A stretch of DNA of 64,000 bases from Symbiodinium natans (GCA_905221605.1 CAJNDS010002470.1:190001-254000); one strand, 5' to 3'; shown: positions 9,601-21,539, counted from the stretch's first letter. The notes: generated by a model not told the origin, from the letters alone. Translations and numbers: made by a program.

Positions 9601-12227
9601 AGAAGACATCTGGAGCTTAGGTGGTTCGAAAGGCGGCTTTTGTAATACAAAGGAAGTACTCGGAGGACGGCATCGAATTCGTTCTTTGGTGACCCCATGC
9701 AGCTCTTCGTGTCCCCTTGTGGTCTTACACAGTTTGGGGTCTACGCTGGCATAGCCCTGAATATAGGCACCGCCCCCCCCAAAAGGTTTCTTTTTGGGAA
9801 GCCTCCGCATCTTCACACGCCAAGTTCTGAGGAAACCACCTTGGACTTTCGGGACGCTTCCGGCTCAGCTGCCGCCAGTGCAAAACAGTGTGACTATATC
9901 GCCCGGAGGAGTTTTTGTTCATATAAAACCCAAGAGGATATTAGACACATTGTTTTTATGAAGGTTCTAAGGGGAGTTCATTTGGCTTACGACGAAAATG
10001 CGAGGATTCTGTTTCAGTGATACATATCTATATATATTTATATATGTATCACTATGTGTTGGCCATTGGGGCTAGCCACGAACATACGTGTGTCAGCGAT
10101 ATATATATATATATATAAGCAGATATATTTCTTTTATTTCCCTATTTTTTATAGAATGATATTCTACTATATCTCATATTGTATATTTCAGATTCTATAT
10201 TAGATTCTACTAATATATACATGTGTTCACTGAGGCCCGAGCACATGCTCCAACCTTCGCGCAGATTGAGAACGACCAGGCTCGCGGAGCTCCCAGACAG
10301 ACAGGGCTGACACGGGCGTTGCCCAAAACGGCGGCACGCATAGTTCGGATTATGGTATGTGGCATAAAATACTTAAATAAACTGACTAAGGGCGCGTTTG
10401 GGGGGAGCTAACCGCGCGTATAAAACTAAATGTACACAAGTATGAATATAAATTTCAATACATGTATACATATATATATATCTTATATATATATATACAT
10501 ATATTTCAGAGTATATTTATTCCCACCTACGGTGTGGGGTTGTCAGATCTTTAAGTCAAACTATTCTCCGGTCCACCCCTAGGCTTGTCTACTCCTTGCT
10601 CGGGATGTTCGAAGCAGAAGAAGACAGTTGTTGTTTTGTTATCTAGGTAGATGTTTCTATGCTGTTGTTTCTTCTGCTGCCCCCACGGCTGGTTCCAGCT
10701 TCGGTGCCCTTGGGTCGGTTGAACTGTGCTTCGTCTTTTTAACCCAGCTACCGCACGAATCCACCGGTTGGTGTACATGGCACCTTTGAGTTTGATGTTG
10801 GCAGTCGCAGCACCGCATAATTCAGGGCCTGCTTCGCATACTACGGCGACTTCCCGCGCTGAAAGGCCATTGGTTCTTGGGGGACGAAGTCGTGGTCAGC
10901 ATTGGAATGAGCAGCTCCCGGCACGCCCTGCAGGTCTCTCCATGCAGCACCTGAGGCTCCAAATCAACAAAGGCAGCATCAGGGCAGAGCAAGCAAGAAA
11001 GCGAAGCAATACAAAGCAAAGAAAGTGCTGTTGCAGGTCATGGCGGCTGCTATACCATGCACACTGATTCTGGCATTTCCGAGCCTGAGGGAGCCGGCGG
11101 GGCGGTGCAGGCGGCCACCCCAGTCACCCAAGATACCCACCAGGGTTCCGATTCTCAGATGCCCAGGACGTGCAAGCCCTGCTGGGTCGTCAGTCATGTG
11201 CAAACACCAATGCTTTTCAAACATTTCCTGTACCACAGAGGGCCAGACCTTGTGCTGCACGATATTAGGGTGTTTTCGACTTGCGGAGACCACAATATAG
11301 CCTGCTGATGCCTGCACATCAGGTCTTACGTGCCACAGCACTGTTCTATTTGAACGAGGGACGCTCTCTCAGCCACCAATGGGCCGGAGGAGAGCTCGGG
11401 CACCCGCTGCTATTCGCACAAATGTGTTCCGAGGTTGGGAGAAGGAGCACGGCGGCGAGTTGCGGCTCTATCCCTACCCACTCCCTCCTGTGAGGAGATG
11501 CGTGTGTCATCTAAAGTTGCGTGCGGGTTCTTTCCTGAGCAAAGTCTTCCATGCAACTTGCACACTCTGGCGCATCTGAACACCAACCACATGGCATTCG
11601 TTTGAAGGATTCCTCCGGTCAGCGGTCGACTCGTCTTGTTCGAGCTGGGAGCTTGATGATCCTTCTCTCATCAGAGTTCGCCTGCCATCTTTGACGATGA
11701 TGGCTGAAGCAGCCTGCGTGACGTCTTCTAGAAGAGTTGAATCAGACTTCACTTAGGCCGCGGATGGTCCATGAGGCACCTGAGGGCAGCTACTTCACAA
11801 AACAAGATCCCAGCAACATGCGTGGCCGAATGCTCCTGCCCCTGAGAAGGTTCTTCCAAATTTTCGGAAGCGCTACTGCTTCACCCTCTGGTGGGAGCCT
11901 GGAGTCGGGGTATGTGGAGTGTTGAGATTCGAGGATCCTTATTCCTGGGGTGCCTTCTGTCTAACGTCTACTCTGAAAGTTGTCTACTGGCTAAACCGAG
12001 GATAAAATAGCTCCCGCCCCCCCCCCCCCCCCCCCCCCCATGGGGTTTCAGGCTTTTAGGATGCCCTTGGCTATAGATCTGAAACCCTTAGCCCTAAACC
12101 CCAAACCCCAAACCCCAAACCCTAAACCGCAAACTGAAGCTTGAATTGAAACCCACAGGTGTGCGAACTCATTGACAAGCTCTGCAGCGAGGAGGCCTAC
12201 GAAGCAGGGGTGTGGGGGTCCCGCCCA
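9601..12227. other. Long stretch without a recognised gene
   Basis: This holds (TA)n-rich tracts at 10021-10120 and 10430-10520, and a poly-C run at about 12018-12038. Moderately long overlapping frames occur on both strands (10726-11760), none with a recognised domain and each with an antisense rival. One or more exons could be hidden between 10.7 and 11.9 kb, but nothing in the sequence decides it. Confidence 0.4.
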
Positions 12228-12369
12228 CTTGGAGGTTCATGGTACTTGTTAACAGTGTAATAACTGCACTTATAACCCAATTCTAACCATGTTAGGGCAC
12301 TTAAGGGGCTTATAAATGGGTGATAAGTACAGTTATAATTGGTTAATGAGTACCATGAGAACCTCCAAG
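12228..12369. mobile_element. MITE family A copy, complete (142 bp)
   Basis: The left end is CTTGGAGGTTCATGGTACTT. The right end AGTACCATGAGAACCTCCAAG carries a two-base insertion. CA lies at both borders. The internal GGCACTTAAGGGGCTTATAA and ATAAGTACAGTTATAATTGG are shared with other copies. Confidence 0.85.
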
Positions 12370-12770
12370 CAATCCTCTGAACTACGATTCTTCGAGAAGA
12401 TGGGCATCGCAAGATCAGAGGCTGAAGCACCCTGAGCCCTAAGTCCTCAACCCTGGGCTCCAAGTATAAGGTTGGAACCTTGGGCCTTTAATATGGCCCC
12501 TTACCCTTGTTTCTAGGGATCTTATTGTATGTATAAACAAAAATATATATATATATATATATAGATATTTATATAGCGTACATGAGGCTTCTATACCAAG
12601 GGTTCCCCAAATTAGGGGCCCATTACCTCGGAGCCTCTGCCTAGAGCAACAAGCCCTGCTCTGCAGCACCTTCCTGGACGTGGAGTCCATGACAGACTTC
12701 GAGGCGGCAAGCCGAGCGTGCATGGCTTTTCGGAGGCAGGGGGTAGGGTTTAGGGTTTAGGGTTTAGGGT

Positions 12771-12816
<46 letters not shown>

Positions 12817-14151
12817 GGTTTATAAGTTAGGGGTTAGGGTTTAGGGTTTAGGGATTCCTTTGGGGGGGGCCTTGTGGGGTGTGAGGGATTCCTTCTGTGA
12901 GGGTGCTGGAAAAAGAAATGGGAGCCCCCCATTTTGGGAATTCCCACGTACGGCTGTCGCGGCCCACGCAACCAACCCCCCCCCCCCCCCCCTTGCGTCT
13001 GATATGGATCCTCGCAACGCCCGTCTCAAGAGCGATACCCTCAATCTTGCATCTAGAATTCGTTCTGCAGCAATGGAATGATTTATCAGGTGTTGGGTCT
13101 TCTTCCAGAGCGATACTCGAAGCGATAAACCCGCGAGACCCATGTGGCCACCCGAAAAGCTGGGCAGAGCCCCTGGCCCAGGTTGAGGGCTCCAAGTTTG
13201 GGAATTTTGGATTTCTCATTCGAGAAGCGAAAGCTCCAGCCCCTAGGAAAGGGATTCTCGCACTCGCTTTAGTCTGCAGGTCCGAAAGAAAGGCAAAGGG
13301 TTTAGGAATTCAGGAAAGGGATATGTTTTCGTAGCAGCGTTGAGCCGAAGTCCCATAAAGCAATAGGGTGCAGGTGTGAAATTCGCATTTACAGAAGATT
13401 TTCGGCGGCTGCTCATGTGGCCATGGTGGCAGGATGGTAATGTACGGCGATCCTGATGAACCTCTGGAAGTTTCTGCCTGCCATCAGGTCTTCCGGTACA
13501 CTGTCTCCACAGCTGGAATCGGTGCCGAGTCCTTTGCGCAGCCTGTTCTTGCCTGAGGCGAAGACGTAAAGCCTTGCTTCCAAACAGCCATAAAGGAACT
13601 GGCAGCAAAAACACATGTCTGTCATGACTGGTCAGGTAGTTACCTCGTTCTAGATTTTTGGAGCAAGTGTGCTCGACTTTAAATGAAACCCTAAACCCTA
13701 AGTCCTAAACCCTGAACCCTAAACCCGAAACCCTACACCCTAAACCCTAATGGTGGGGTTAGATCCTCCGATATTCTCCGGCAGGTTCGACCTCTGCTGG
13801 TTCGATATGTCTTCCGGGACTGCGAGCTGCAATCGGCATCCAGGCCAGCCGCCTCGATGATCTACGAAGGTTTACCAATGGTATTCCCCAAACATAGCAC
13901 CTAGCGAGGATGATGACGACTACCAACTACTAGTCATGGTACTAATGCAAGAGTCAGCAACTGGATTCCCCTGCAGTTGAGGTCTCACAACGAAGGGCCT
14001 CAGAAAGACTTCATGCTCCAGGGTCCTGGGCTCGGTCATCTGTGATTCCAGAGAAGAGCTCGGCATTTCCGGTCGCGGCATGCTGAGGCATCAGCAGGTA
14101 TCACCAGCAGATGAAGGCATCAGCTGTTTCTACGTAAGCAGCCTTGAGCTA
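12370..14151. other. Stretch without a recognised gene
   Basis: Besides the telomere tract at 12743 and the C-rich CCCTAAA tract at about 13684-13750, this holds (TA)n at 12541-12580 and a C run at 12977-12992. Overlapping frames at 12841-13625 on both strands were not accepted because neither strand stands out. Confidence 0.4.
12743..12853 (+). repeat. Interstitial telomere tract with TTGAGGG variant block
   Basis: Three TTTAGGG units pass into about eight consecutive TTGAGGG units and back to TTTAGGG. A homogeneous block of one variant indicates tandem expansion after a single substitution, or copying from an altered template. Confidence 0.95.
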
Positions 14152-14243
14152 CTTGGAGGTTCATGGTACTCCCTCAATATGGTTCTAACTGGCAGCTGAA
14201 AGTGCAGTTAATACTGGGTTAATAAGTACCATGAACCTCCAAG
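14152..14243. mobile_element. MITE family A copy, shortest and cleanest (92 bp)
   Basis: CTTGGAGGTTCATGGTACT and AGTACCATGAACCTCCAAG are a perfect 19-bp terminal inverted repeat. TA lies directly outside both ends (GCTA at left, TAGT at right), consistent with a two-base TA target duplication. The interior is shortened. Confidence 0.9.
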
Positions 14244-14271
14244 TAGTCCCTGGAATCTTGTGTACATGTCA

Positions 14272-14352
14272 TTACCAGTTATAGCTGTACTTATAACCCA
14301 CTTATAAGCCCCTTAAGTGCCCTAACATGGCTATAAGTGGGTTATAAGTACC
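14272..14352. mobile_element. Family A interior fragment without terminal repeats
   Basis: TGTACTTATAACCCACTTAT and ATAAGTGGGTTATAAGTAC form an inverted repeat around CCTTAAGTGCCCTAACATGG, which is the family A core. The CTTGGAGG ends are absent. The right edge runs straight into CCCTAAA repeats, suggesting that a telomere tract joined here and removed the end. Confidence 0.7.
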
Positions 14353-14516
14353 CCTAAACCCTAAACCCCTAACCCTAAACCGTTATTCTTATGTCGTACG
14401 TTGGAGGATCTCAACCCGGCATGGTTCCGCCTCCTGCTGGAGCTCCTGCCATCAGCAGCATCCAAGCCCATGAGGACAGCAAGCTGGGCCAGCTAGGATC
14501 TTGCTTGGAGAAACCC

Positions 14517-14618
14517 TGAGCCCTAAACCCCGAAACCCCTAAACCCCTAAACCCCTAAACCTCTAAACCCCTAAACCCCTAAACCCCTAAACCCTTAAAC
14601 CCCTAAACCCCCTAAAGC
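14517..14618 (-). repeat. Interstitial tract of 8-mer CCCCTAAA
   Basis: About eleven CCCCTAAA units (TTTAGGGG on the other strand) occur rather than the 7-mer. The homogeneous 8-base register distinguishes this block from most other tracts in the window. Confidence 0.95.
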
Positions 14619-14740
14619 ATAAGCCTTTGCACCGGTGTATCCTCCAACTTTGTTGGCATGCCTGTAGGGGCTCTGCGCATCTCAATGCGAAGCTGCCTTG
14701 AGCCGGATTTTGGCAATGGACGCTCCGGAACCTCCAAGGG

Positions 14741-14848
14741 TTTAGGTTTTAGGGTTTGGGGTTAGGGTTTAGGGTTTAGGGTTTAGGGAGGTTTAGGGCT
14801 TAGGGTTTAGGGTTTAGGGAGGTTTAGGGCTTAGGGTTTAGGGTTTAG
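14741..14848 (+). repeat. Interstitial telomere tract with higher-order repeat
   Basis: TTTAGGG units are interspersed with GGAGGTTTAGGGCTTAGGG, which appears twice in tandem, giving a higher-order unit of about 41 bp. Confidence 0.9.
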
Positions 14849-15608
14849 GAAGACTCGGAAGCAAGAAATGTTTCACCGACCACACAGAAGACGACTGCAG
14901 CATGAACAGCTCGGAAGGATCGGAGCCCCCGAATGCCAAAGTACTGTAGCACCGACATGTGTGGAAGCTCAGCACTTTCCCTGAAAATAACTGCGCGTTC
15001 CTTATGTCCCTTAAAGAGCCTTATAGACCCTGAATGCACTCCGAAACCCTTCTTCTGAAACTCAAAGCGAACTCAACGAACTGAGGGAAGTCCTTAGCAG
15101 CAGGAGCTCTGACCCTGGACGGCTCTTGTCAGCTGACCTGGTTCAGTTGGTGGTGTGGGGACCCCAGGGTCGCCACTCGTGAATGTTCGATTGTGATCTA
15201 AGGATTTATGCTATCAGTACTATTTGTGTGCTGCGTGCTGTTCGTATCATTCTAGATATTCTCAGCATTATCCCCTGAATAGCGATCTCCGAATCATGGG
15301 AACCCAAAACTTCGGGGTTGGAGGTTTTAGGCTTTGGAAGGTCTTCTGAGAGCGTCTCAGGTGACCCCAGTCACGTAAAAACCCTTTCATGCCAAACCTC
15401 ACCCCGTACCCACATCCCACCCCCTAGCCCCTATCCTACCCCCTACGCCCCTCCCTTACCCCCGCCTCACCCTACCCCCTACTACCCCCCCACCCCCCTA
15501 CCCCCCCCCGACCCCCAGCCTTAAACAGCGCTTCGCTTCAGAGGGGGCACATCACAGTCCCGCCAGGCAGCACTGTCTGTGGTGGGAACCATCCCCTGAC
15601 GCTCAAGC

Positions 15609-15812
15609 ATGCTGACGCTGAGAAAGCGACCAAATCGCGCAGTGTCCTGCTGCACCGCTGCCAGGTGGCTAGCAAGTAGCATGCTGCTGGTCCTGCTGGT
15701 GCCTCAAGTCACCAAACCTGCCGCAGCTGGCTCATTCCAAGCACCGCAGCTTGCGTCTCGTGGAAGGTATCAGGAGCATACGGCCTACCATCAACATGTA
15801 ATGGACACATGA
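15609..15812 (+). CDS. Short open frame with signal-peptide-like start
   Basis: A 67-codon frame with an ATG start. Residues about 1-24 are basic (RKR, R), then WLASSMLLVLLVPQV forms a hydrophobic segment followed by small residues (PAAAGSF), resembling a secretory signal with a cleavage site. The rest is polar and shows no family. A second frame 140 bp downstream (15948) also has a hydrophobic segment, LLVLVIILLPSSAA. These could be first exons of secreted or plastid-targeted proteins, or chance. No splice or homology support was found. Confidence 0.2.
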   Translation: MLTLRKRPNRAVSCCTAARWLASSMLLVLLVPQVTKPAAAGSFQAPQLASRGRYQEHTAYHQHVMDT

Positions 15813-16458
15813 CACATGTAGGTAGAATTAGTGAATGCTAAGCGCAGGCCACCCTTGCATTCTCACGGGGAATGTGCCTTGAGCCTGTCCTCAGCTTGCT
15901 GAGCATGGGCAACTGCCCTTGCCGATCAAAGAGAGCTGCTGAAACGCTTGGCGCCCATCGGCTTCTTCACGTGGTCAGTTTCGCGGGGGCAAGATATGAC
16001 CAGTGAACCACATTCATTACTCGTTCTTGTGATAATCTTGCTGCCTAGCAGCGCAGCCCAAACTGCGCAAGCAAAGATGAAGCATGAATCGAGTCGCTCC
16101 AAGAGCACGCGCGCGCGGACTCATGGAACAGCTAAGTCAACCAATCACTCCAGTACAGAGAGACACGTCTGCCTCAGGCCTGCTGTCCAGATGCAGTTCG
16201 ACGGTTCGCACGGCACGCCTCTCACAGAGTCATGGTCTCCAAAGCTGCTCACAATGCAAAGGTTTAGGGTTTGGGGTTTGGGGTTTAGGGTTTAAGGTTT
16301 CAAGTTTAGGGTTCGGGTAGTACTATACTACCTATCGTCTGATGCTCCGCAGTAAGACCAGCAGCAGATGCCTCCTCACTCCGCCTGCCGCAGCGCGGTC
16401 CTTGCGCTAAGGGTCCTTGGCATCGCGAGGTGGTCCAGGCTGCTTGTTTCAGCACCTT

Positions 16459-16550
16459 CCAGGATGGGCAAATTACACCCTATGATTCCTTAAAAGGCCC
16501 TTTACAGGGTTCATTATGGGGATTTTAAGACCTACTATAGCCCATCCTGG
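16459..16550. mobile_element. MITE family B copy (92 bp)
   Basis: CCAGGATGGGC and GCCCATCCTGG are terminal inverted repeats, and TT flanks both sides. The interior AAAGGCCCTTTACAGGGTTCATTATGG closely matches the copy at 8438. Confidence 0.8.
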
Positions 16551-16683
16551 TTCACACATCATGTCAGTGCGACAGGGGCTGGAGTTTTGGACAGGTGCCT
16601 TAAGAACGGGCGATGTCCTCATCAAGTTTCTCCAAGGAAAAGGCCAAGACAGTGAGGGAAGGACCTTGGAGGCCGGATGTTTG

Positions 16684-16729
16684 AGGTTTAGGGTTTAGGG
16701 TTTAGGGTTTAGGGTTTAGGGTTTAGGGT
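16684..16729 (+). repeat. Interstitial telomere tract (TTTAGGG)n
   Basis: Six perfect units lie between unrelated sequences. Confidence 0.9.
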
Positions 16730-16821
16730 CGTCCACTTTGCATCCTTGGCGAGTGAAGACCTGGGGCTCAGGAGATCCTGGAATGCAACAATGACTGGAT
16801 GGAGCTGTGTCCTCAGAAGCA

Positions 16822-16853
16822 TTTAGGGTTTTTTAACGTTAAAAAACCCTAAA
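16822..16853. repeat. Perfect 32-bp palindrome of telomere-like sequence
   Basis: The left half TTTAGGGTTTTTTAAC is the exact reverse complement of the right half. One more copy of AGGGTTTTTTAACG follows at about 16860-16874, so the region can form a hairpin or cruciform. Confidence 0.9.
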
Positions 16854-17026
16854 CCCTAAAAGGGTTTTTTAACGAAGCCATGAGCAAACTCTTGGATCTT
16901 GGGATCGCGCCTTCGGCGGCAGGGCCGTCCACAACTACGTACAGTGGATCTTCCCAACGGACGAAGCCTCCATGTTCAACAGTGCAGCACCGCTGATGAC
17001 ACCCCAAGCTGGGCACTGAGCACACA

Positions 17027-17147
17027 ATATAGGGGCCTGAATAATTCGAGTTGGGTTTTGTGGGGTTATTATAGTATAATGATAAATACATGGGTACCCT
17101 GATTAGGGGATACTACTTACTACTAGTAATTATTCCGGCCCCTATAT
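17027..17147. mobile_element. MITE family C copy (121 bp)
   Basis: ATATAGGGGCCTGAATAATT and AATTATTCCGGCCCCTATAT are imperfect terminal inverted repeats. The interior is AT-rich and non-coding. A diverged copy in the reverse orientation lies at 58619-58733 and shares the ends and several internal segments. Confidence 0.8.
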
Positions 17148-19282
17148 CAGCACACGGTTGCAAAACGCACTGCTGTGGTGGCTGTCACTGTCTGTCAGGT
17201 TCAGAAGGTATGCAGGGAGGTTGGGCTCGTCCTTCGCTTTTTTTCAGATCTAGCAGAGCTGAGTTGTAAGATTCTGGAAGGACCCGCAGATCCAAGAGAA
17301 CTTTGATCGAATTTTGACCAGGTGCCTTGTCGAAAGACTCCGAGGGAGTGTGATCTCACCTAGCTGCCTTGGCTCCTCATCGGCCCAGCGCGGCGACTTG
17401 CTTCCAGGTTCTTGGCATTCCTTGGGTGCGAATCTCAGTGGCATGCATGGGTGCAACGACCTGTTTGCTTCTTGGTTCCGAGCGCAAAGCGGCTGACCAT
17501 CATTCACCATGCCTCAACCCTAAACCCTAGACCCTAGACCCTAAACCCTGAACCCTAAACCCTACAAGTAGTGTTATGAATGGCACCGAGCATGCTCGGA
17601 CATGCTGGAGGCTGGAAATGAAGACAGCGGATGGGGGGGAGCCGCACATCGTCAGGCAGCTGAGAGAGCGAGCGAGGGACCCGTGGAGATCTGTGGAGAA
17701 GAAGAAGAAGAAGGAGAAGAAGAAGAAGAAGAAGTAGAGAGAGCCATAGTTTTGTTTTGCTAGCAGGGGCGAGTGCGGGCTGAGAAACGTTGCCACGCCG
17801 GCGTCTCACTCGCGAGGTAGTTACGCACTCCGATCCACGAGGGAACCTGGTCGTAGTCTGTTTCGGTGGTCTGGGGGAACACGCTCGTGGACCAGGGGCT
17901 CAGGCGGCAGAGGCATGCTAGGTTTATTAAGCGGGGTCAACGCAGTGGTCCTGAGCCTTGTCCGTTTGAGCAGCTACAGTATAAACGCCGGGTAGACTGG
18001 CCTAGTGGTTCTCCCCCTCTACGAAACACAGAAAGAAAGAAGGAAATGGTTTAGCAGAACAAGAAAACGACGACCGAGAAATATTGAAGGTGAGCAACAT
18101 AAGGCTCCCTGGAGTTCCTACTCCGGCCCGCCATAAAGTGACCACCCTAAACCCTAAACCCTAAACCCTAAACCCTAAACCGCATCTGATACATCATGCG
18201 AATCTGTTCTGGTTCCGTTCATGCTGCGTTCCCCCCATGCGAATCTGTTCTGGTTCCCTTCATGCTGCGTTCCCCCCCCTGCGACAATTGGTGCCCAACA
18301 GTAGCTGTTGAGCTGTCTGCGTCCAGGGCCGAGCACTTCAAATCTCGGCCGGCCACCCAGGTTTAGGGTTTCCGGTTTAAGGTTTAGGCTTTAGGGTTTA
18401 GGGGTTTAGTCTTCGACAGTTTAGGGCTCAGGGCTGAGGACGTTTCGGGTTTGGGCCTTAGGGCTCCTGTGTTGAAGTCTCATGCTGGCAGAGCTTCATG
18501 CCCCGATTTCGGAGAGTTCCACCATGCAATTGCTGGCAGAAGCCACTGGCACACTGAGTGGTTTTCGAAGCGAGAGGCGGCCAACAAAGACTCCACTCAG
18601 CAATCCTGTTTGTGCCGCCTTGAGCCGAAGTGTTCAAACTCCTGAGGTCCTGTTAGGCATGGCAATTGCCCTAAACCCTAAACCCTAAACCCTAAACCCT
18701 AAACAAAAAAAAAAACCTAGTATTGCGACCATTTGTTCCCTGTGTGCCCGACTGCAGGGAGAGGGACTGCTGGTCTTCTTTCTTCGGTGGGTTGACCCGC
18801 CCTGTTTTGAACTTCTCGGTGTTTTGGGACTCTCAGAGTTCCCAACGGGAACGTCCCAGTCGAAACCTCTGGAAAGCGCCAGCCTTCTGCATTGACAGCC
18901 TTCATCGCCACTGAGTTTCCGAACCCCAAGACCCATGACGTGAATCCTAGAAGCCCTAGCATATCTTCCAAAAACGCGTCCTACCTCAAATCGTCAGGGC
19001 AAGGAAGGGAGTTCAGTTCAGGCTTAGAGACTAGTTTAGGGCTGGAGGTCTACTTTTCGTATCACTTGCGCACTTAGAAGGTGCGTGCCTGTCTTTTGGG
19101 ACAGATTCAAAAGAAACCCAGAACCTAAGATGTCAAGTTCACGCCAGGAACCACAACTGGCTACGAATCTCACGTGTTCTGCATTGCCTCGGGATGATCG
19201 GCAAGAAGGTGCACCGTGATCCCTCCGCTCTTCAGCGTTGCAATGCGGGTGTTCGGGAGGTTCCGAGTGATATTCGTTAGCA
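17148..19282. other. Stretch without a recognised gene
   Basis: This contains telomere tracts at about 17516-17569, 18146-18181 and 18670-18705, a (AAG)n purine run at 17697-17737, and a tandem duplication at 18195. Short frames on both strands have no recognised domain. Confidence 0.4.
18195..18278 (+). repeat. Two-copy tandem repeat, about 43 bp
   Basis: CATGCGAATCTGTTCTGGTT followed by CCGTTCATGCTGCGTTCCCC occurs twice in direct tandem with one base change and a longer C run in the second copy. Confidence 0.85.
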
Positions 19283-19461
19283 CTTGGAGGTTCATGGTAC
19301 CTCTTCTCCACTTCTACACTGTACTTATAACCCACCTACAAGCCACTTAAGTGCGCGAGTGTGGTTAGAATTGGGTTCTAAGTACAGTGTTTATTGGGTC
19401 AATAAGTACCATGACCCTAAACCTAAACCCTAAACCCTAAACCCTAAACCCTGAACCTCCA
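19283..19461. mobile_element. MITE family A copy split by telomere repeat
   Basis: The left end CTTGGAGGTTCATGGTACC and the usual interior are present. The right end, expected as ACCATGAACCTCC, reads ACCATGA, then 38 bases of CCCTAAA repeat, then GAACCTCC. The telomere tract therefore sits inside the terminal repeat, with at most a two-base GA duplication at the junction. Confidence 0.85.
19415..19452 (-). repeat. Telomere tract inserted in a MITE end
   Basis: CCCTAAACCTAAACCC and further CCCTAAA units interrupt the family A right end. Both flanks are intact family sequence, so the insertion point is known to within two bases. Confidence 0.85.
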
Positions 19462-21539
19462 CGTATGGGACAGTACCAGCCCCCCGCCAGAAATGTACGC
19501 CAGGCCGAGCAACAAGCTCTGATGCGCTGCCTGGAGGGCATGCAAGCCACCTCCTTGGCCCGGTTTAGGGTTTAGGGTTTAGGGTTTAGGGGTTGAAGAA
19601 TAATTGCGGGCCTTCTTTGGTGCCCTAGACTATAAGGGGAATCTACTAGACCCAAGGCCCTAAAAATGGCAAGGAGCAGGGATTGATCAACCCACCCCGG
19701 GTCAGTTCTAAGTCACGGTGCTTCTTTGGTTGCCGGTCTGATGTCCGATAATGATACAAGTTGTCATCTTCTGAGACAAGTGTACGGATACGGGGGCTAT
19801 CGTTGAGAGCACTGGCCACAAAAGGCAGCAAGAATCACAAAAAGTCGTGGAAAGCGTTAGTAGGGTGCAAACTGAGTCCCAAGGCTGACTATCCGGAGGT
19901 GATGTCTGTGCTGAACTCAGCTAAGCCGTAGACGTTCCGATGCAGCGGCAGCTGCAACATGTGCAGATGTTGGGCATTACGTGATTATGCCGAGCTGTGT
20001 CATGCATGCGAGTATTTCGGTTCCTTTCGATAATTCCCTCTCCAAGGTGCAAGGACGCACTTGGGATTTCAACCCCTGCACATAAGCCCTCAACACGAAA
20101 CCAGAAGCGCAGTCCAAGCAGCGCAACCAAAAAGGTTCGAAGAGAACGTGCCGCCCTTGAAATGAGGCCATGCCCCACTGGAGACGTCGGGCTGAAGTCA
20201 GCTGAGCCCCAGGGATGTGAACGGGATGTGGCTTGTTCAGTGAAAGGCATTGTTCAAAACATGCTGAGCCTAAGTGGGCGGGCAGCATCCGACAATCTCC
20301 CCAACTTCTACTCAAAGCACTTACCACCTGAGAAGCACCAAGGAAAAGAGAGTCTGCTTGAAGTCATGCACGGTGAAGCCTCGCATGTCAGCCCCTGCAC
20401 AACTGCGAAATGTGACTGAGATTGGATTTCCAGAGTGTACTGCGAAGAGCTCCGTACCTATCGCAACAGCAGTCGGCAAGTTGCAAAACCAAGCTGAGCA
20501 CCCGGGTGCCACTTATGCATCTGGCACCTAAAATTTGACGAAGATGCATCATGTGACATCACTGCACGCGCTGACGGCCTTATCAGCACACCCGTCGTTG
20601 CAGCAACGATTGCAGTGTGCTACAGCACGCCCGGACAGGCCAAGTCTGGATAAGCCTTAGCGACTTCTCACGCCGGACATGGCACTGCGGCAGCGGATGG
20701 CGGTGGTGAGCCGCATGCAGCCATTCCGAGCAGGTGTAGGCATGTCAGCTCGAGTGTGGCGGCTTGCGCGTGTGGCTGTACGAACCTGGTTTGCAGACTG
20801 GCTCCTGAATGTAGGATTTGGGCCTGATTGGGGGCTGTGGCAGTTTGGTACACGTCTTTTGCAGGCCGATGTGTGCAGCAGAGGAGCTTCGTCACGCACT
20901 GAGAACTCTCTCGCACAATCAGATATGAAGACTTGTACTTCTGTGCACACAGTTGACAGCTCAAGCGCAGGCTGCAATCGCGATCTGCACCCTAAACCTA
21001 AACCCTACACCCTTGGTAAGTGCCAACAGGCTTTCCGGGAAGACCAACCGGAGATGCTCTTCAGAGTCAAGGGCGAAGGATCAGCACTTGGCACCGGTAT
21101 GGGCTGGACTTCCATGTTCCGAAAGTCGGGTTTAGTAGGGTTTAGGGTTTAGGGTTTAGGGTATTAGGGTATTAGGGTATTAGGGTATTAGGGTTTAGGG
21201 TTGAAGGGTTTGGGTTCCTAAAGTGGGGATGTTCGGTGCAGGGCCCAACTTCGGGAAAGCACCCAGATGTGCACCTCCTCATGATTCGACCTGCCAGGAG
21301 TGGAGATGGCGAAGTTGGCAGGAGGTGTATACCTGCGAACCGAGCGAAGGACTCCCATAGCTGCGCCTGCCTGTAAGATCAAGCAAACCCTTAGCCCTAA
21401 GCCCTAAACCCTGAACCCTGAGGCCTAAACCCTCTGAACCCCAAGCACTGAGCCCAAAGCCCGAAAACCTCTCTGTCGTGTGTACCTCGATCTTAACGGC
21501 CCAAGTCGTCAGCAATTGTTTGGCCCAAGTCGTCAGGCA
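19462..21539. other. Stretch without a recognised gene
   Basis: Frames up to 157 codons occur on both strands (for example 19977-20327 minus, 20679-21152 plus) and overlap each other antisense. The latter ends by running through telomere repeat (VGFRV). No family was recognised. Some could be exon-containing, but nothing visible separates them from chance. Confidence 0.35.
21130..21203 (+). repeat. Interstitial telomere tract with TATTAGGG variant block
   Basis: Perfect TTTAGGG units pass into four consecutive 8-base TATTAGGG units and back. This is another homogeneous variant block. Confidence 0.9.

Noticed and set aside
10979-11341. 120-codon minus-strand frame as a gene
   Set aside because: Plus-strand frames of similar quality cover the same bases and no family was recognised.
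13770-13830. tRNA-like GGTTCGA motifs
   Set aside because: No acceptor stem or anticodon arm can be folded around them.
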